Below are positions 15,159-21,303 of a stretch of DNA of 22,759 nucleotides, piece after piece; the stretch's first letter is position 1, and every line of letters begins with the position of its first letter. The notes beneath the pieces were generated by a model that was not told the origin of the DNA, ran no database searches, and saw only the letters and a list, made by a program, of their open reading frames with translations. A program made the position numbers and the translations under genes. The DNA comes from Streptomyces viridochromogenes (GTDB lineage Bacteria > Actinomycetota > Actinomycetes > Streptomycetales > Streptomycetaceae). The stretch covers positions 1 through 22,759 of the forward strand of contig NZ_LGUR01000006.1 in the NCBI RefSeq assembly GCF_001270495.1, in the 5' to 3' direction.

Positions 15159-15935
15159 TTAGAGCAGTGCCAGGAAGGGATTCGCTTCTGCGCGCGGTTC
15201 CGGCCGCTTCGGTTCTGGCGCAGGCTCCGGGGCCTGCTTCGTTTCCGGGCGGTAAGCGTCCAGGCGGACGACCGATGCACGGTTCTGTTCACGCTCCGCG
15301 CTGGCCGGCTGCGCCTCTGCGTGACGGGAATTGCTCCGGTTCCTGTTGCTGTCCGTGCTGGCCGGCTGCGGCAGAGAGTCACCGGAACTGTCACCGCGGA
15401 ATGAGAAAACGGTGGCCGGTCGGCCGGTCTTCCCCGACCGCTCCACAGTCACGACGACTCCGGGCAGTGCCTTGACCTCTGCGGCCGTCGCTCCGACGTA
15501 CGGGAGCACCTGAGAGGACGTGGCCCGACCGCCGTGCATTTCGATCCGTGCACGCACCTTGTCCTCAAGACTCAGCGGCTGACGCTTCACCTTGGGGGAG
15601 GTTGCTCCCTTGGCCGACAGCATCTCTTCCGTGATGCGCTCCGAGCACTCGGAAGCAGCCAGACAGGCCGCAACCCTGAGCGTCTGCTCTGCGGTCCGCT
15701 CGATGAAGACGGCCTGTTCCTCGGGCAGAGACTCACCCAGGATGCGGGCGTAGCGGCGCACGATCCGCCACAGCGGCCGGGCGCTCTCCGCGAGTGTGAT
15801 CACGCGCGGCCGGGCAGTCGCCCACCCGTAAGCGTCGGACAGATCACGGCCGTCCACCTTCGGCAGGCTCACCCGGTCGTCGTCCAGCATGGGGACCGAC
15901 CCGAGCAGGAAGGGAAGGATGCGGTTATACGAGCC
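15159..15935 (-). pseudogene. C-terminal part of a replication/primase-like protein (DUF3987-like), 5' end lost
   Basis: The frame is open to 16001, but homology-like sequence begins near 15935 (GGSYNRILPFLLGSV). The pattern G-x-x-NR-x-L, then ITLAESARPLWRIV, then RTAEQTLRVAACLA with ITEEMLSA, resembles the end of DUF3987 or primase-helicase type proteins of actinobacterial plasmids and integrative elements. A winged-helix-like segment follows (GGRATSSQVLPYVGATAAEV), then a disordered Pro/Glu/Arg tail ending NPFLALL. The ATPase core and all upstream sequence are missing. An internal ATG at 15890 could still make about 243 aa. Beyond 15935 the sequence is the antisense of the integrase fragment, so the deletion join lies there. 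Assignment to this family is tentative. Confidence 0.6.
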
Positions 15936-16100
15936 TCCGAGAACGACGTGGCCGACTGGATGGGTCACAGCAGTACGGACGTGCTGAGGGAGCACTACCA
16001 CTACATCTTTGAAGGGGCCGAGCAGCGCGGCCGGGCCGCCATCGCAACGATGTTGACGCCCGGCGCCGACGACCCAACGGAGGCGTCACAGGTCGCCTGA
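15936..16100 (+). pseudogene. C-terminal fragment of a tyrosine site-specific recombinase (integrase)
   Basis: About 55 residues remain: ENDVADWMGHSSTDVLREHY, then HYIFEGAEQRGRAAIATML and a short tail. GHSS carries the catalytic His/box-II position and HYHY the likely tyrosine nucleophile of tyrosine recombinases. The N-terminal arm-binding and core-binding domains, and the part with the HxLRH catalytic motif, are gone. The upstream open frame is antisense to the replication-protein fragment. It ends 181 bp from the right attachment repeat, the usual place for an element's integrase gene, and a perfect hairpin follows. Confidence 0.8.
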
Positions 16101-16110
16101 TCCGCATACG

Positions 16111-16147
16111 ACAACAGCCCCCGGCATCACGCCGGGGGCTGCGTTGT
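16111..16147. terminator. Strong hairpin after the integrase fragment
   Basis: AGCCCCCGGC (16116-16125) pairs with GCCGGGGGCT (16131-16140) over a 5-nt loop. An outer ACAAC/GTTGT pairing ends in a short T-run. It can end both integrase transcription and the relocated acyl-CoA dehydrogenase transcript from the other strand. Confidence 0.85.
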
Positions 16148-16149
16148 TT

Positions 16150-16160
16150 GTGCAGGTCAG
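16150..16160 (-). repeat. Right-end inverted copy of the 11-mer, candidate integrase arm site
   Basis: GTGCAGGTCAG is the exact reverse complement of CTGACCTGCAC at 11832-11842. A 10-base direct copy also lies at 16281-16290, at the edge of the right attachment repeat. Confidence 0.4.
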
Positions 16161-16281
16161 TAGCCGTTTTCAGCCTGGCGTCCACCCAGGATTCCCCCAG
16201 CATGACGCCCAGGAACGGGCCTGAATGGGCACCAACGGGCTGGAAGCCGTGACCGACTCGCCAGGCCGCCTAACCAGCCTC

Positions 16282-16363
16282 TGACCTGCAAAAACCCCGC
16301 TAGGGGAGGTTCCTAGCCATCACGATCCGCTGAACCTGATTCGTGCCCTCATAAATCTGCGTG
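16282..16363. repeat. Right attachment-site copy, now forming the 3' end of the acyl-CoA dehydrogenase
   Basis: Gap-free 82-bp match to 11731-11812 with eight differences. Two differences lie past the stop codon. The other six are all at synonymous third positions, and in five this copy has T where the left copy has C (GCT, GTT, AAT, TAT, ATT). This marks the 3' end of the live gene as element-derived. Identity stops at 16363, within the codon for Ile that precedes TQIYEG on the protein. Confidence 0.85.
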
Positions 16364-17457
16364 ATCTTGGCGTCGCGCATCATCCGCTCCACCGGGTAGT
16401 CACGGGTGTAGCCGTACCCGCCGAGGAGCTGGACGGCGTCCGTGGTGACCTCCATCGCCACGTCCGAGGCGAAGCACTTGGCGGCGGCGCCCAGGTAGGT
16501 GAGGTCGGCGTCGACGCGCTGTGAGGCGGCCGCCGCCTGGTACGTCAGGGCGCGGGCGGCCGAGATCTTCATGGACATGTCGGCGAGCATGAACTGGATG
16601 CCCTGGAAGTCGGCGATCGGCTTGCCGAACTGCTTGCGCTCCTGGACGTAGCCCTTGGCGTAGTCCAGCGCTCCCTGGGCGATACCCAGCGCCTGCGCCG
16701 CGATGGTGATGCGGGTGTGGTCCAGCGTCTTCATCGCGGTGGCGAAGCCCGTGCCCTCCTCGCCGATCATGCGGTCCGCCGGTATGCGAACGTTGTCCAG
16801 GTAGACCTCGCGGGTCGGGGAGCCCTTGATGCCGAGCTTCTTCTCGGGGGCGCCGAAGGAGACGCCCTCGTCCGACTTCTCCACGACGAAGGCCGAGATG
16901 CCCTTCGAGCGCTTCGCGGGGTCGGTCACCGCCATCACCGTGTAGTACTCGGACTCGCCCGCGTTGGTGATCCAGCGCTTCACGCCGTTCAGGACGTAGT
17001 GGTCGCCGTCGCGGACCGCCTTCGTCTTCATGCCGGCCGCGTCCGAACCGGCGTCGGGCTCGGAGAGGCAGTACGAGAACATGCCGTCGCCCTTGGCGAG
17101 CGGGGTCATGTACTTCTTCTTCAGCTCCTCGGAGCCGGAGAGGATCACGGGCAGGGAGCCGAGCTTGTTCACGGCCGGGATCAGGGAGGAGCTCGCACAC
17201 ACGCGGGCCACCTCCTCGATCACGATCACCGTGGCGAGCGCGTCCGCGCCCGCGCCGCCGTACTCCTCGGGCACGTGCACCGCGTGCAGGTCGTTCGCGA
17301 CGAGTGCCTTCAGCGCCTCGTGCGGGAAGCGGGCGTCCTCGTCCACGGCGGCGGCGTACGGCGCGATCTTCGCCTCGGCCAGCGAGCGGATGGCGTCACG
17401 GAGCATGTCGTGCTCCTCGGACGGGCGGTACAGGTCGAAGTCAGCCGATCCGGCCAA
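16300..17457 (-). CDS. Acyl-CoA dehydrogenase (FAD-dependent)
   Basis: Flavoenzyme that oxidises acyl-CoA to 2-enoyl-CoA in fatty acid or branched-chain amino acid catabolism, passing electrons to ETF. The product is 385 aa, full length for the family. The TTG at 17457 gives the family-typical MAGSADFDLYRPSEEHDMLR. Signature 1 is YCLSEPDAGSD (129-139) and signature 2 is QLLGGYGYTRDYPVERMMRD. The catalytic base is expected at Glu370 in QIYEGTNQVQR, inside the attachment repeat, so integration replaced the codon for the catalytic residue while keeping the protein unchanged. Downstream it now runs into the element rather than its ancestral terminator at 11685. The chain-length substrate cannot be judged from sequence. 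Confidence 0.95.
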   Translation of the reverse strand: MAGSADFDLYRPSEEHDMLRDAIRSLAEAKIAPYAAAVDEDARFPHEALKALVANDLHAVHVPEEYGGAGADALATVIVIEEVARVCASSSLIPAVNKLGSLPVILSGSEELKKKYMTPLAKGDGMFSYCLSEPDAGSDAAGMKTKAVRDGDHYVLNGVKRWITNAGESEYYTVMAVTDPAKRSKGISAFVVEKSDEGVSFGAPEKKLGIKGSPTREVYLDNVRIPADRMIGEEGTGFATAMKTLDHTRITIAAQALGIAQGALDYAKGYVQERKQFGKPIADFQGIQFMLADMSMKISAARALTYQAAAASQRVDADLTYLGAAAKCFASDVAMEVTTDAVQLLGGYGYTRDYPVERMMRDAKITQIYEGTNQVQRIVMARNLP

Positions 17458-17508
17458 GGTCTCTCACGCTCCAAGGACGCTGGTTAGCAAGTGCGGTGCT
17501 GGCGCTAA

Positions 17509-17522
17509 TTACCGTTAAGTAA
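17509..17522. promoter_or_regulatory. Imperfect palindrome upstream of the acyl-CoA dehydrogenase, possible operator
   Basis: TTACCGTTAAGTAA has TTAC/GTAA arms and sits in the most AT-rich part of the 190-bp divergent spacer, about 52 bp upstream of the dehydrogenase start. TetR-type fatty-acid regulators bind sites of this kind, but no regulator can be named. Confidence 0.35.
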
Positions 17523-17602
17523 CTCAAATTTTAGAGGTCGGCTCACGGGACGGGTACGTGAGCTTGGCGACAGCTGGGAAGTTGCCCTTCAGAGCCTCCG
17601 AC

Positions 17603-17608
17603 TATGCT
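17603..17608 (+). promoter_or_regulatory. Candidate -10 box for the UDP-glucose dehydrogenase gene
   Basis: TATGCT lies 39 bp upstream of the ATG. The nearest -35-like hexamer is TTGCCC at 17582-17587, with a 15-bp spacer, shorter than ideal. Confidence 0.3.
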
Positions 17609-17647
17609 CGGGCGCGCACCTCCCCCGTACCCCTTTCTGGAGTCCCC

Positions 17648-18991
17648 ATGGCCCTCAAGATCACCGTGATCGGCACCGGCTATCTCGGCGCGACCCACGC
17701 CGCGGCCATGGCCGAGCTCGGCTTCGAGGTGCTGGGGCTCGACGTCGTACCCGAGAAGATCGAGATGCTGCGGCGCGGCCAGGTCCCGATGTACGAGCCG
17801 GGACTGGAGGAACTGCTGCGCAAGCACGTGGCCGGCATCGAGGGGTCCACCGGGCGGCTGCGGTTCACCATGGACTGGGCCGAGGTCGGGGAGTTCGGCG
17901 ATGTGCACTTCGTGTGCGTGAACACGCCGCAGCGGCACGGTGAGTACGCCTGTGACATGTCGTACGTCGACGCCGCCTTCGCCTCCCTCGCGCCGCATCT
18001 GAGGAACGCCGCCCTCGTCGTCGGCAAGTCCACCGTCCCCGTCGGCTCCGCCGACCGCCTCGCCGCCTACCTCGCCGAGCACGCGCCGGCCGGCGAGGAC
18101 GCCGAGCTGGCCTGGAACCCGGAGTTCCTGCGCGAGGGCTTCGCCGTGGACGACACCCTGCACCCGGACCGGATCGTGGTCGGCGTGCGCAGCGAGCGGG
18201 CCGAGAAGCTGCTGCGCGAGGTGTACGCGACACCGATCGCCGACGGCTCCCCCTTCGTCGTCACCGACTTCCCCACCGCCGAGTTGGTGAAGACGTCCGC
18301 CAACTCCTTCCTCGCCACCAAGATCTCCTTCATCAACGCGATGGCGGAGGTGTGCGAGGCCGCCGACGGCGATGTGGCCAAGCTCGCGGAGGCCATCGGG
18401 TACGACGACCGGATCGGCAAGAAGTTCCTGCGGGCCGGGATCGGGTTCGGCGGCGGCTGCCTGCCCAAGGACATCCGCGCCTTCATGGCCCGGGCCGGTG
18501 AGCTGGGCGCCGACCAGGCGCTGACCTTCCTGCGCGAGATCGACTCGATCAACATGCGCCAGCGCGGGCAGATGGTGGAGCTCGCCCGGCAGGCGCTGGG
18601 CGGCGGGTCCTTCCTGGGCAAGCGCGTCGCCGTGCTCGGCGCCACCTTCAAGCCCGACTCGGACGACGTACGGGACTCGCCCGCACTGAACGTCGCCGGG
18701 CAGATCCACCTCCAGGGCGGCCAGGTCACGGTGTACGACCCCAAGGGCATGGACAACGCCCGCCGTCTCTTCCCGACCCTCGGCTACGCCGACACCGCGG
18801 TCGAGGCGGTGCGGGGCGCGGACGTCGTACTGCATCTGACGGAATGGCGGGAATTCCGCGACCTGGACCCGGCGGAACTCGGTGAGGTCGCGGCGGCACG
18901 GGTCATTCTGGACGGACGTAATGCGCTCGACCCTGAGGTGTGGCGCAAGGCCGGCTGGAGCTATCGGGCGATGGGACGGCCGACGGCCTGA
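17648..18991 (+). CDS. UDP-glucose/GDP-mannose dehydrogenase family protein, likely UDP-glucose 6-dehydrogenase
   Basis: NAD-dependent four-electron oxidation of a nucleotide sugar, most likely UDP-glucose to UDP-glucuronate, feeding uronic-acid-containing wall polymers. ATG at 17648 follows GGAG (17639-17642) by 5 nt and starts the Rossmann fold directly; the upstream frame is non-protein. The product is 447 aa: GTGYLG nucleotide-binding loop (9-14), Asp32, CVNTPQ (90-95), KSTVPVG (127-133), WNPEFLREG (156-164), ELVKTSANSF with Lys215 and Asn219, and the catalytic GFGGGCLPKD with Cys271. The C-terminal nucleotide-binding part has LGATFKPDSDDVRDSP. UDP-glucose rather than GDP-mannose is an inference from overall similarity to ugd-type enzymes and from the nearby LCP and glycosyltransferase genes. 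Confidence 0.9.
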   Translation: MALKITVIGTGYLGATHAAAMAELGFEVLGLDVVPEKIEMLRRGQVPMYEPGLEELLRKHVAGIEGSTGRLRFTMDWAEVGEFGDVHFVCVNTPQRHGEYACDMSYVDAAFASLAPHLRNAALVVGKSTVPVGSADRLAAYLAEHAPAGEDAELAWNPEFLREGFAVDDTLHPDRIVVGVRSERAEKLLREVYATPIADGSPFVVTDFPTAELVKTSANSFLATKISFINAMAEVCEAADGDVAKLAEAIGYDDRIGKKFLRAGIGFGGGCLPKDIRAFMARAGELGADQALTFLREIDSINMRQRGQMVELARQALGGGSFLGKRVAVLGATFKPDSDDVRDSPALNVAGQIHLQGGQVTVYDPKGMDNARRLFPTLGYADTAVEAVRGADVVLHLTEWREFRDLDPAELGEVAAARVILDGRNALDPEVWRKAGWSYRAMGRPTA

Positions 18992-19050
18992 GAAAAGGCA
19001 GGCGGTGTTTCCGGCAGGAAAATTGTGCTCGCACGGCCCGCCCTCACAGG

Positions 19051-19076
19051 GGGACAGGCCCACTGCGGCCCGTCCC
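19051..19076 (+). terminator. Hairpin after the UDP-glucose dehydrogenase gene
   Basis: GGGAC-a-GGCC (19051-19060) pairs with GGCC-c-GTCCC (19067-19076), with a single A/C mismatch and a 6-nt loop, about 60 bp after the stop. Confidence 0.5.
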
Positions 19077-19165
19077 AGGCCCACGCCAGGGCATATGCCG
19101 TTCTCCTTGAAATCCCCACGCGACTTCGAATTCTATTCGGGTAGCGTGAAGGAAAAGAAATGACC

Positions 19166-19299
19166 GCACGCGAATTCTCCACAGCTGCAATTGCACGGAA
19201 TAGCGGCGGTCTCACCCGGTCTCACAACGGGGGACCCCCCGAAAGAGAGGCACCGCAACAGCCACTTAACTGACGTGTAGCCGCGCGGAATTCGCGTGC
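19166..19299. repeat. 12-bp inverted repeat flanking the copper-operon leader
   Basis: GCACGCGAATTC (19166-19177) and GAATTCGCGTGC (19288-19299) are exact reverse complements 110 bp apart, with the palindrome TGCAATTGCA and the CGGTCTCAC repeats between them. Confidence 0.55.
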
Positions 19300-19351
19300 C
19301 ACTCCACTGGTCGGCGTTCATCCGATTGAACGGACCATGCCAGGAGTGACC

Positions 19352-19960
19352 ATGCCCCTGTTCCGCCGGGCCCTGTGGCCGCAGGACCACCGTGACGAAC
19401 TGGTCGCGGGAGCGCTCGTCGGCGCCGTGGTGGTCGTGCTGGGCTACGCGTCGGGTATCGGCGCCACCGCCTCCGACACGACCGCCGCCCCACCGCCCAC
19501 GGCCACCTCCCCCTCGTCCCCGGGCGAGGCCACCGCACCTCAGCCCCCGGCCGACGACGCCGGCGGCGGCGCGGCGGGAACCGGGGCGCTGCCCGTCACC
19601 GGCGTCTACTACCCCGGCGGCACGGGCACGGACCACACCGGTCACACCGGCGCTTCCGGCGGCACAGGCGCGGGCCACACGGGTCACGGCGCCTTCCCCG
19701 CCCCCTCCGGCTCCGCACCCCCGTCCTCCCCCAGCCCGTCCACGCCGGGCACCACCCCGCCCGCCGGCGACGCCACCTGCGAGGACGGCGAGGTCCGGCT
19801 CGCCGGACCGCTCCTGACCGGCCTCACCGAGCCCGTCTTCGGCCTCCTGGACCCCACCCCCGAAGCCTCCCCGACCCCGCAGCCCTCCCCCTGCGTCGGC
19901 CTCGCCCCGCTCCCGTCCCTCCTCGGCGGCATCACCCCCTCCCCGGAGGGGACGCCATGA
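19352..19960 (+). CDS. Secreted or membrane-anchored Pro/Gly/His-rich protein of the copper operon
   Basis: 202-aa protein. ATG at 19352 is preferred to 19337 because AGGAG (19342-19346) lies 5 nt upstream. A hydrophobic segment (about residues 18-40, VAGALVGAVVVVLGYASGIG) anchors or exports it. The rest is disordered Ala/Pro/Ser/Thr-rich sequence with a His/Gly-rich patch (TDHTGHTGASGG, then AGHTGHGAF) that could bind copper. The C-terminal part has two Cys (ATCEDGEVRLAGPLLTGLTE and PSPCVGLAPLP) likely to form a disulfide outside the cell. No named family is recognised. Its stop overlaps the CopC-CopD start by 4 nt (ATGA), so the two are translationally coupled. Confidence 0.8.
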   Translation: MPLFRRALWPQDHRDELVAGALVGAVVVVLGYASGIGATASDTTAAPPPTATSPSSPGEATAPQPPADDAGGGAAGTGALPVTGVYYPGGTGTDHTGHTGASGGTGAGHTGHGAFPAPSGSAPPSSPSPSTPGTTPPAGDATCEDGEVRLAGPLLTGLTEPVFGLLDPTPEASPTPQPSPCVGLAPLPSLLGGITPSPEGTP

Positions 19961-21276
19961 CCCTGCGCCGCACCCTCGCGCTCCTCGCCCTCACCCCGCT
20001 CCTCTACGTCCTCTCGGGCACCGCCCAGGCCTCCGCCCACACCGAGCTGGTCACCTCCAGCCCCGCGAACGGCGCCGAGCTGAAGAAGGTCCCCGACCAC
20101 CTCACCCTCACCTTCGACGAGGCCGTCGACGTGGCCGAGGTGCGCGTGATGACGCTGGACGGCGACCGGCTCCCGGTGTCCCTCGTGCCGGGCCACAAGG
20201 GCGAGACCGTACGTGCCGCCCTCGGACACCCGGCGGACGGCGACTACGCCGTCGTCTGGTCGGTCGTCGACGAGGAGGACGGACACGCCTCCTCCGGGCG
20301 GCTGGACTTCCGCATCGGTACGCCCGCCACCGCCCAGGACCGCGGCGACGAGGCCGCACCCGCACCGTCCCCCCTGGTGCGGCAAGGCCTCGTCGCCGCC
20401 CGCTGGACCGGCTATCTGGCGCTGGCGCTGTTCGTCGGCGGCCTGGCCTTCGTCACGCTGCTGTGGCCGCGCGGCGCACACGAGCCACGGGCCCGGGCGC
20501 TGTTGGGGCTGGCCTGGACGTGCGGCCTGCTGGCGTCGGTGGCGAGCATCGGGCTGCAGGGCGCGTACGGCGCACTCGGCGGCCTGCGTGACGCCCTGCG
20601 CGCCGAGACGTACGTGGACGTCCTGACCACCGGACCCGGCGTCGTGTTCGCCGCCCGGGTGCTGCTGTGGGTGCTCGCGGCGGTGGTGCTCAGCGCGCTG
20701 CTGCAGGGCGGGCCCGGCACCTCCCGCTCCCCCGGCTGGCGGGTCGGCGCGCTCGCCGTCTGTCTCGGGCTGCTGCGGGCGACCGGCATGGCGGGCCACA
20801 ACTCCGAGGGCAGTGAGCCCACTTGGGGCGCGCTCGCCGACCTCGTGCACCTGCTCGGCGTCTCGCTGTGGATCGGCGGGCTTGCCATGCTCGCGCTGGC
20901 GGTGCTGCCGCGCCGCCGGGCGGGGGAGCTCGCGCAGGTCGTGCCGGGCTACTCACGGCTGGCGGCGGTGAGCGTGGCGGGCATCGTCGCGGCCGGGCTG
21001 GTGCTGGCGTGGCAGGTCGTGGGGTCGTACGACGCCCTGCTGCACACCTCGTACGGGCATCTGCTGCTGCTCAAGACCGGTGTCCTCGGCGTCGTCCTGA
21101 CGGCCGCCCTCGCCAGCCGTCAGTGGGTGCGCACCCGCCTCGATCTCGCCGTGCTGCTGCGCGGCGACGCCGCCACCGTGCGGCCCTTCGGTTACTCGGT
21201 CGCGGCCGAGACGGGGCTCGTCCTCGTCGTGCTCGCCGTGACGAGTCTGCTGGTCACGGCCAACCCTGGCCAGTGA
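19957..21276 (+). CDS. CopC-CopD fusion copper resistance/import protein
   Basis: Combines a periplasm-side CopC copper-binding domain with a CopD membrane transporter-like domain, thought to move copper across the membrane. The product is 439 aa. The signal peptide ends ASA|H, so mature His28 would form the N-terminal Cu(II)-binding residue, followed by the typical TELVTSSPANGAEL. The CopC motif DEEDGHASSGRLDF supplies the Asp/His ligands. CopD spans about residues 145-435 with roughly eight hydrophobic segments and the conserved MAGHNSEG and LVHLLGVSLWIGGL motifs. It overlaps the upstream gene by 4 nt. Import rather than efflux is inferred from CopCD fusions elsewhere. Confidence 0.92.
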   Translation: MTLRRTLALLALTPLLYVLSGTAQASAHTELVTSSPANGAELKKVPDHLTLTFDEAVDVAEVRVMTLDGDRLPVSLVPGHKGETVRAALGHPADGDYAVVWSVVDEEDGHASSGRLDFRIGTPATAQDRGDEAAPAPSPLVRQGLVAARWTGYLALALFVGGLAFVTLLWPRGAHEPRARALLGLAWTCGLLASVASIGLQGAYGALGGLRDALRAETYVDVLTTGPGVVFAARVLLWVLAAVVLSALLQGGPGTSRSPGWRVGALAVCLGLLRATGMAGHNSEGSEPTWGALADLVHLLGVSLWIGGLAMLALAVLPRRRAGELAQVVPGYSRLAAVSVAGIVAAGLVLAWQVVGSYDALLHTSYGHLLLLKTGVLGVVLTAALASRQWVRTRLDLAVLLRGDAATVRPFGYSVAAETGLVLVVLAVTSLLVTANPGQ

Positions 21277-21303
21277 ACTCCCATGAAAATCAAAGGAGTT
21301 GCG

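Larger units (their letters stand above)
11731..16363. mobile_element. Remnant of an integrative element inserted at the 3' end of an acyl-CoA dehydrogenase gene
   Basis: The 4.6-kb span is bounded by an imperfect 82-bp direct repeat copying the 3' end of the acyl-CoA dehydrogenase. It contains a tyrosine-integrase C-terminal fragment next to the right repeat, a replication/primase-like C-terminal fragment, an XRE-DUF5753/DUF6879 regulatory triad and small divergent cargo genes. This matches the layout of actinomycete integrative and conjugative elements, but transfer, excision and partition genes are absent. The two broken genes meet near 15930, which suggests a single large internal deletion. 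Element-internal 11-mers at both ends may be integrase arm sites. The element is probably immobile unless an integrase acts in trans. Confidence 0.8.
18992..19351. other. 360-bp non-coding leader/promoter region before the copper operon
   Basis: No gene was found. The stretch holds a terminator-like hairpin (19051-19076), an AT-richer section (19101-19165) likely to contain a promoter, a 12-bp inverted repeat (19166-19177 and 19288-19299), a 10-bp palindrome TGCAATTGCA (19186-19195), a 9-bp direct repeat CGGTCTCAC at 10-bp period (19207-19215, 19217-19225) and a GC hairpin CGGGGG/CCCCCG (19228-19241). No classic CsoR-type site was recognised. Confidence 0.5.

Noticed and set aside
15534..15935. 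Plus-strand frame continuous with the integrase fragment
   Set aside because: It is antisense to the replication-protein fragment and shows no integrase core motif. Only the part after about 15936 looks like integrase.
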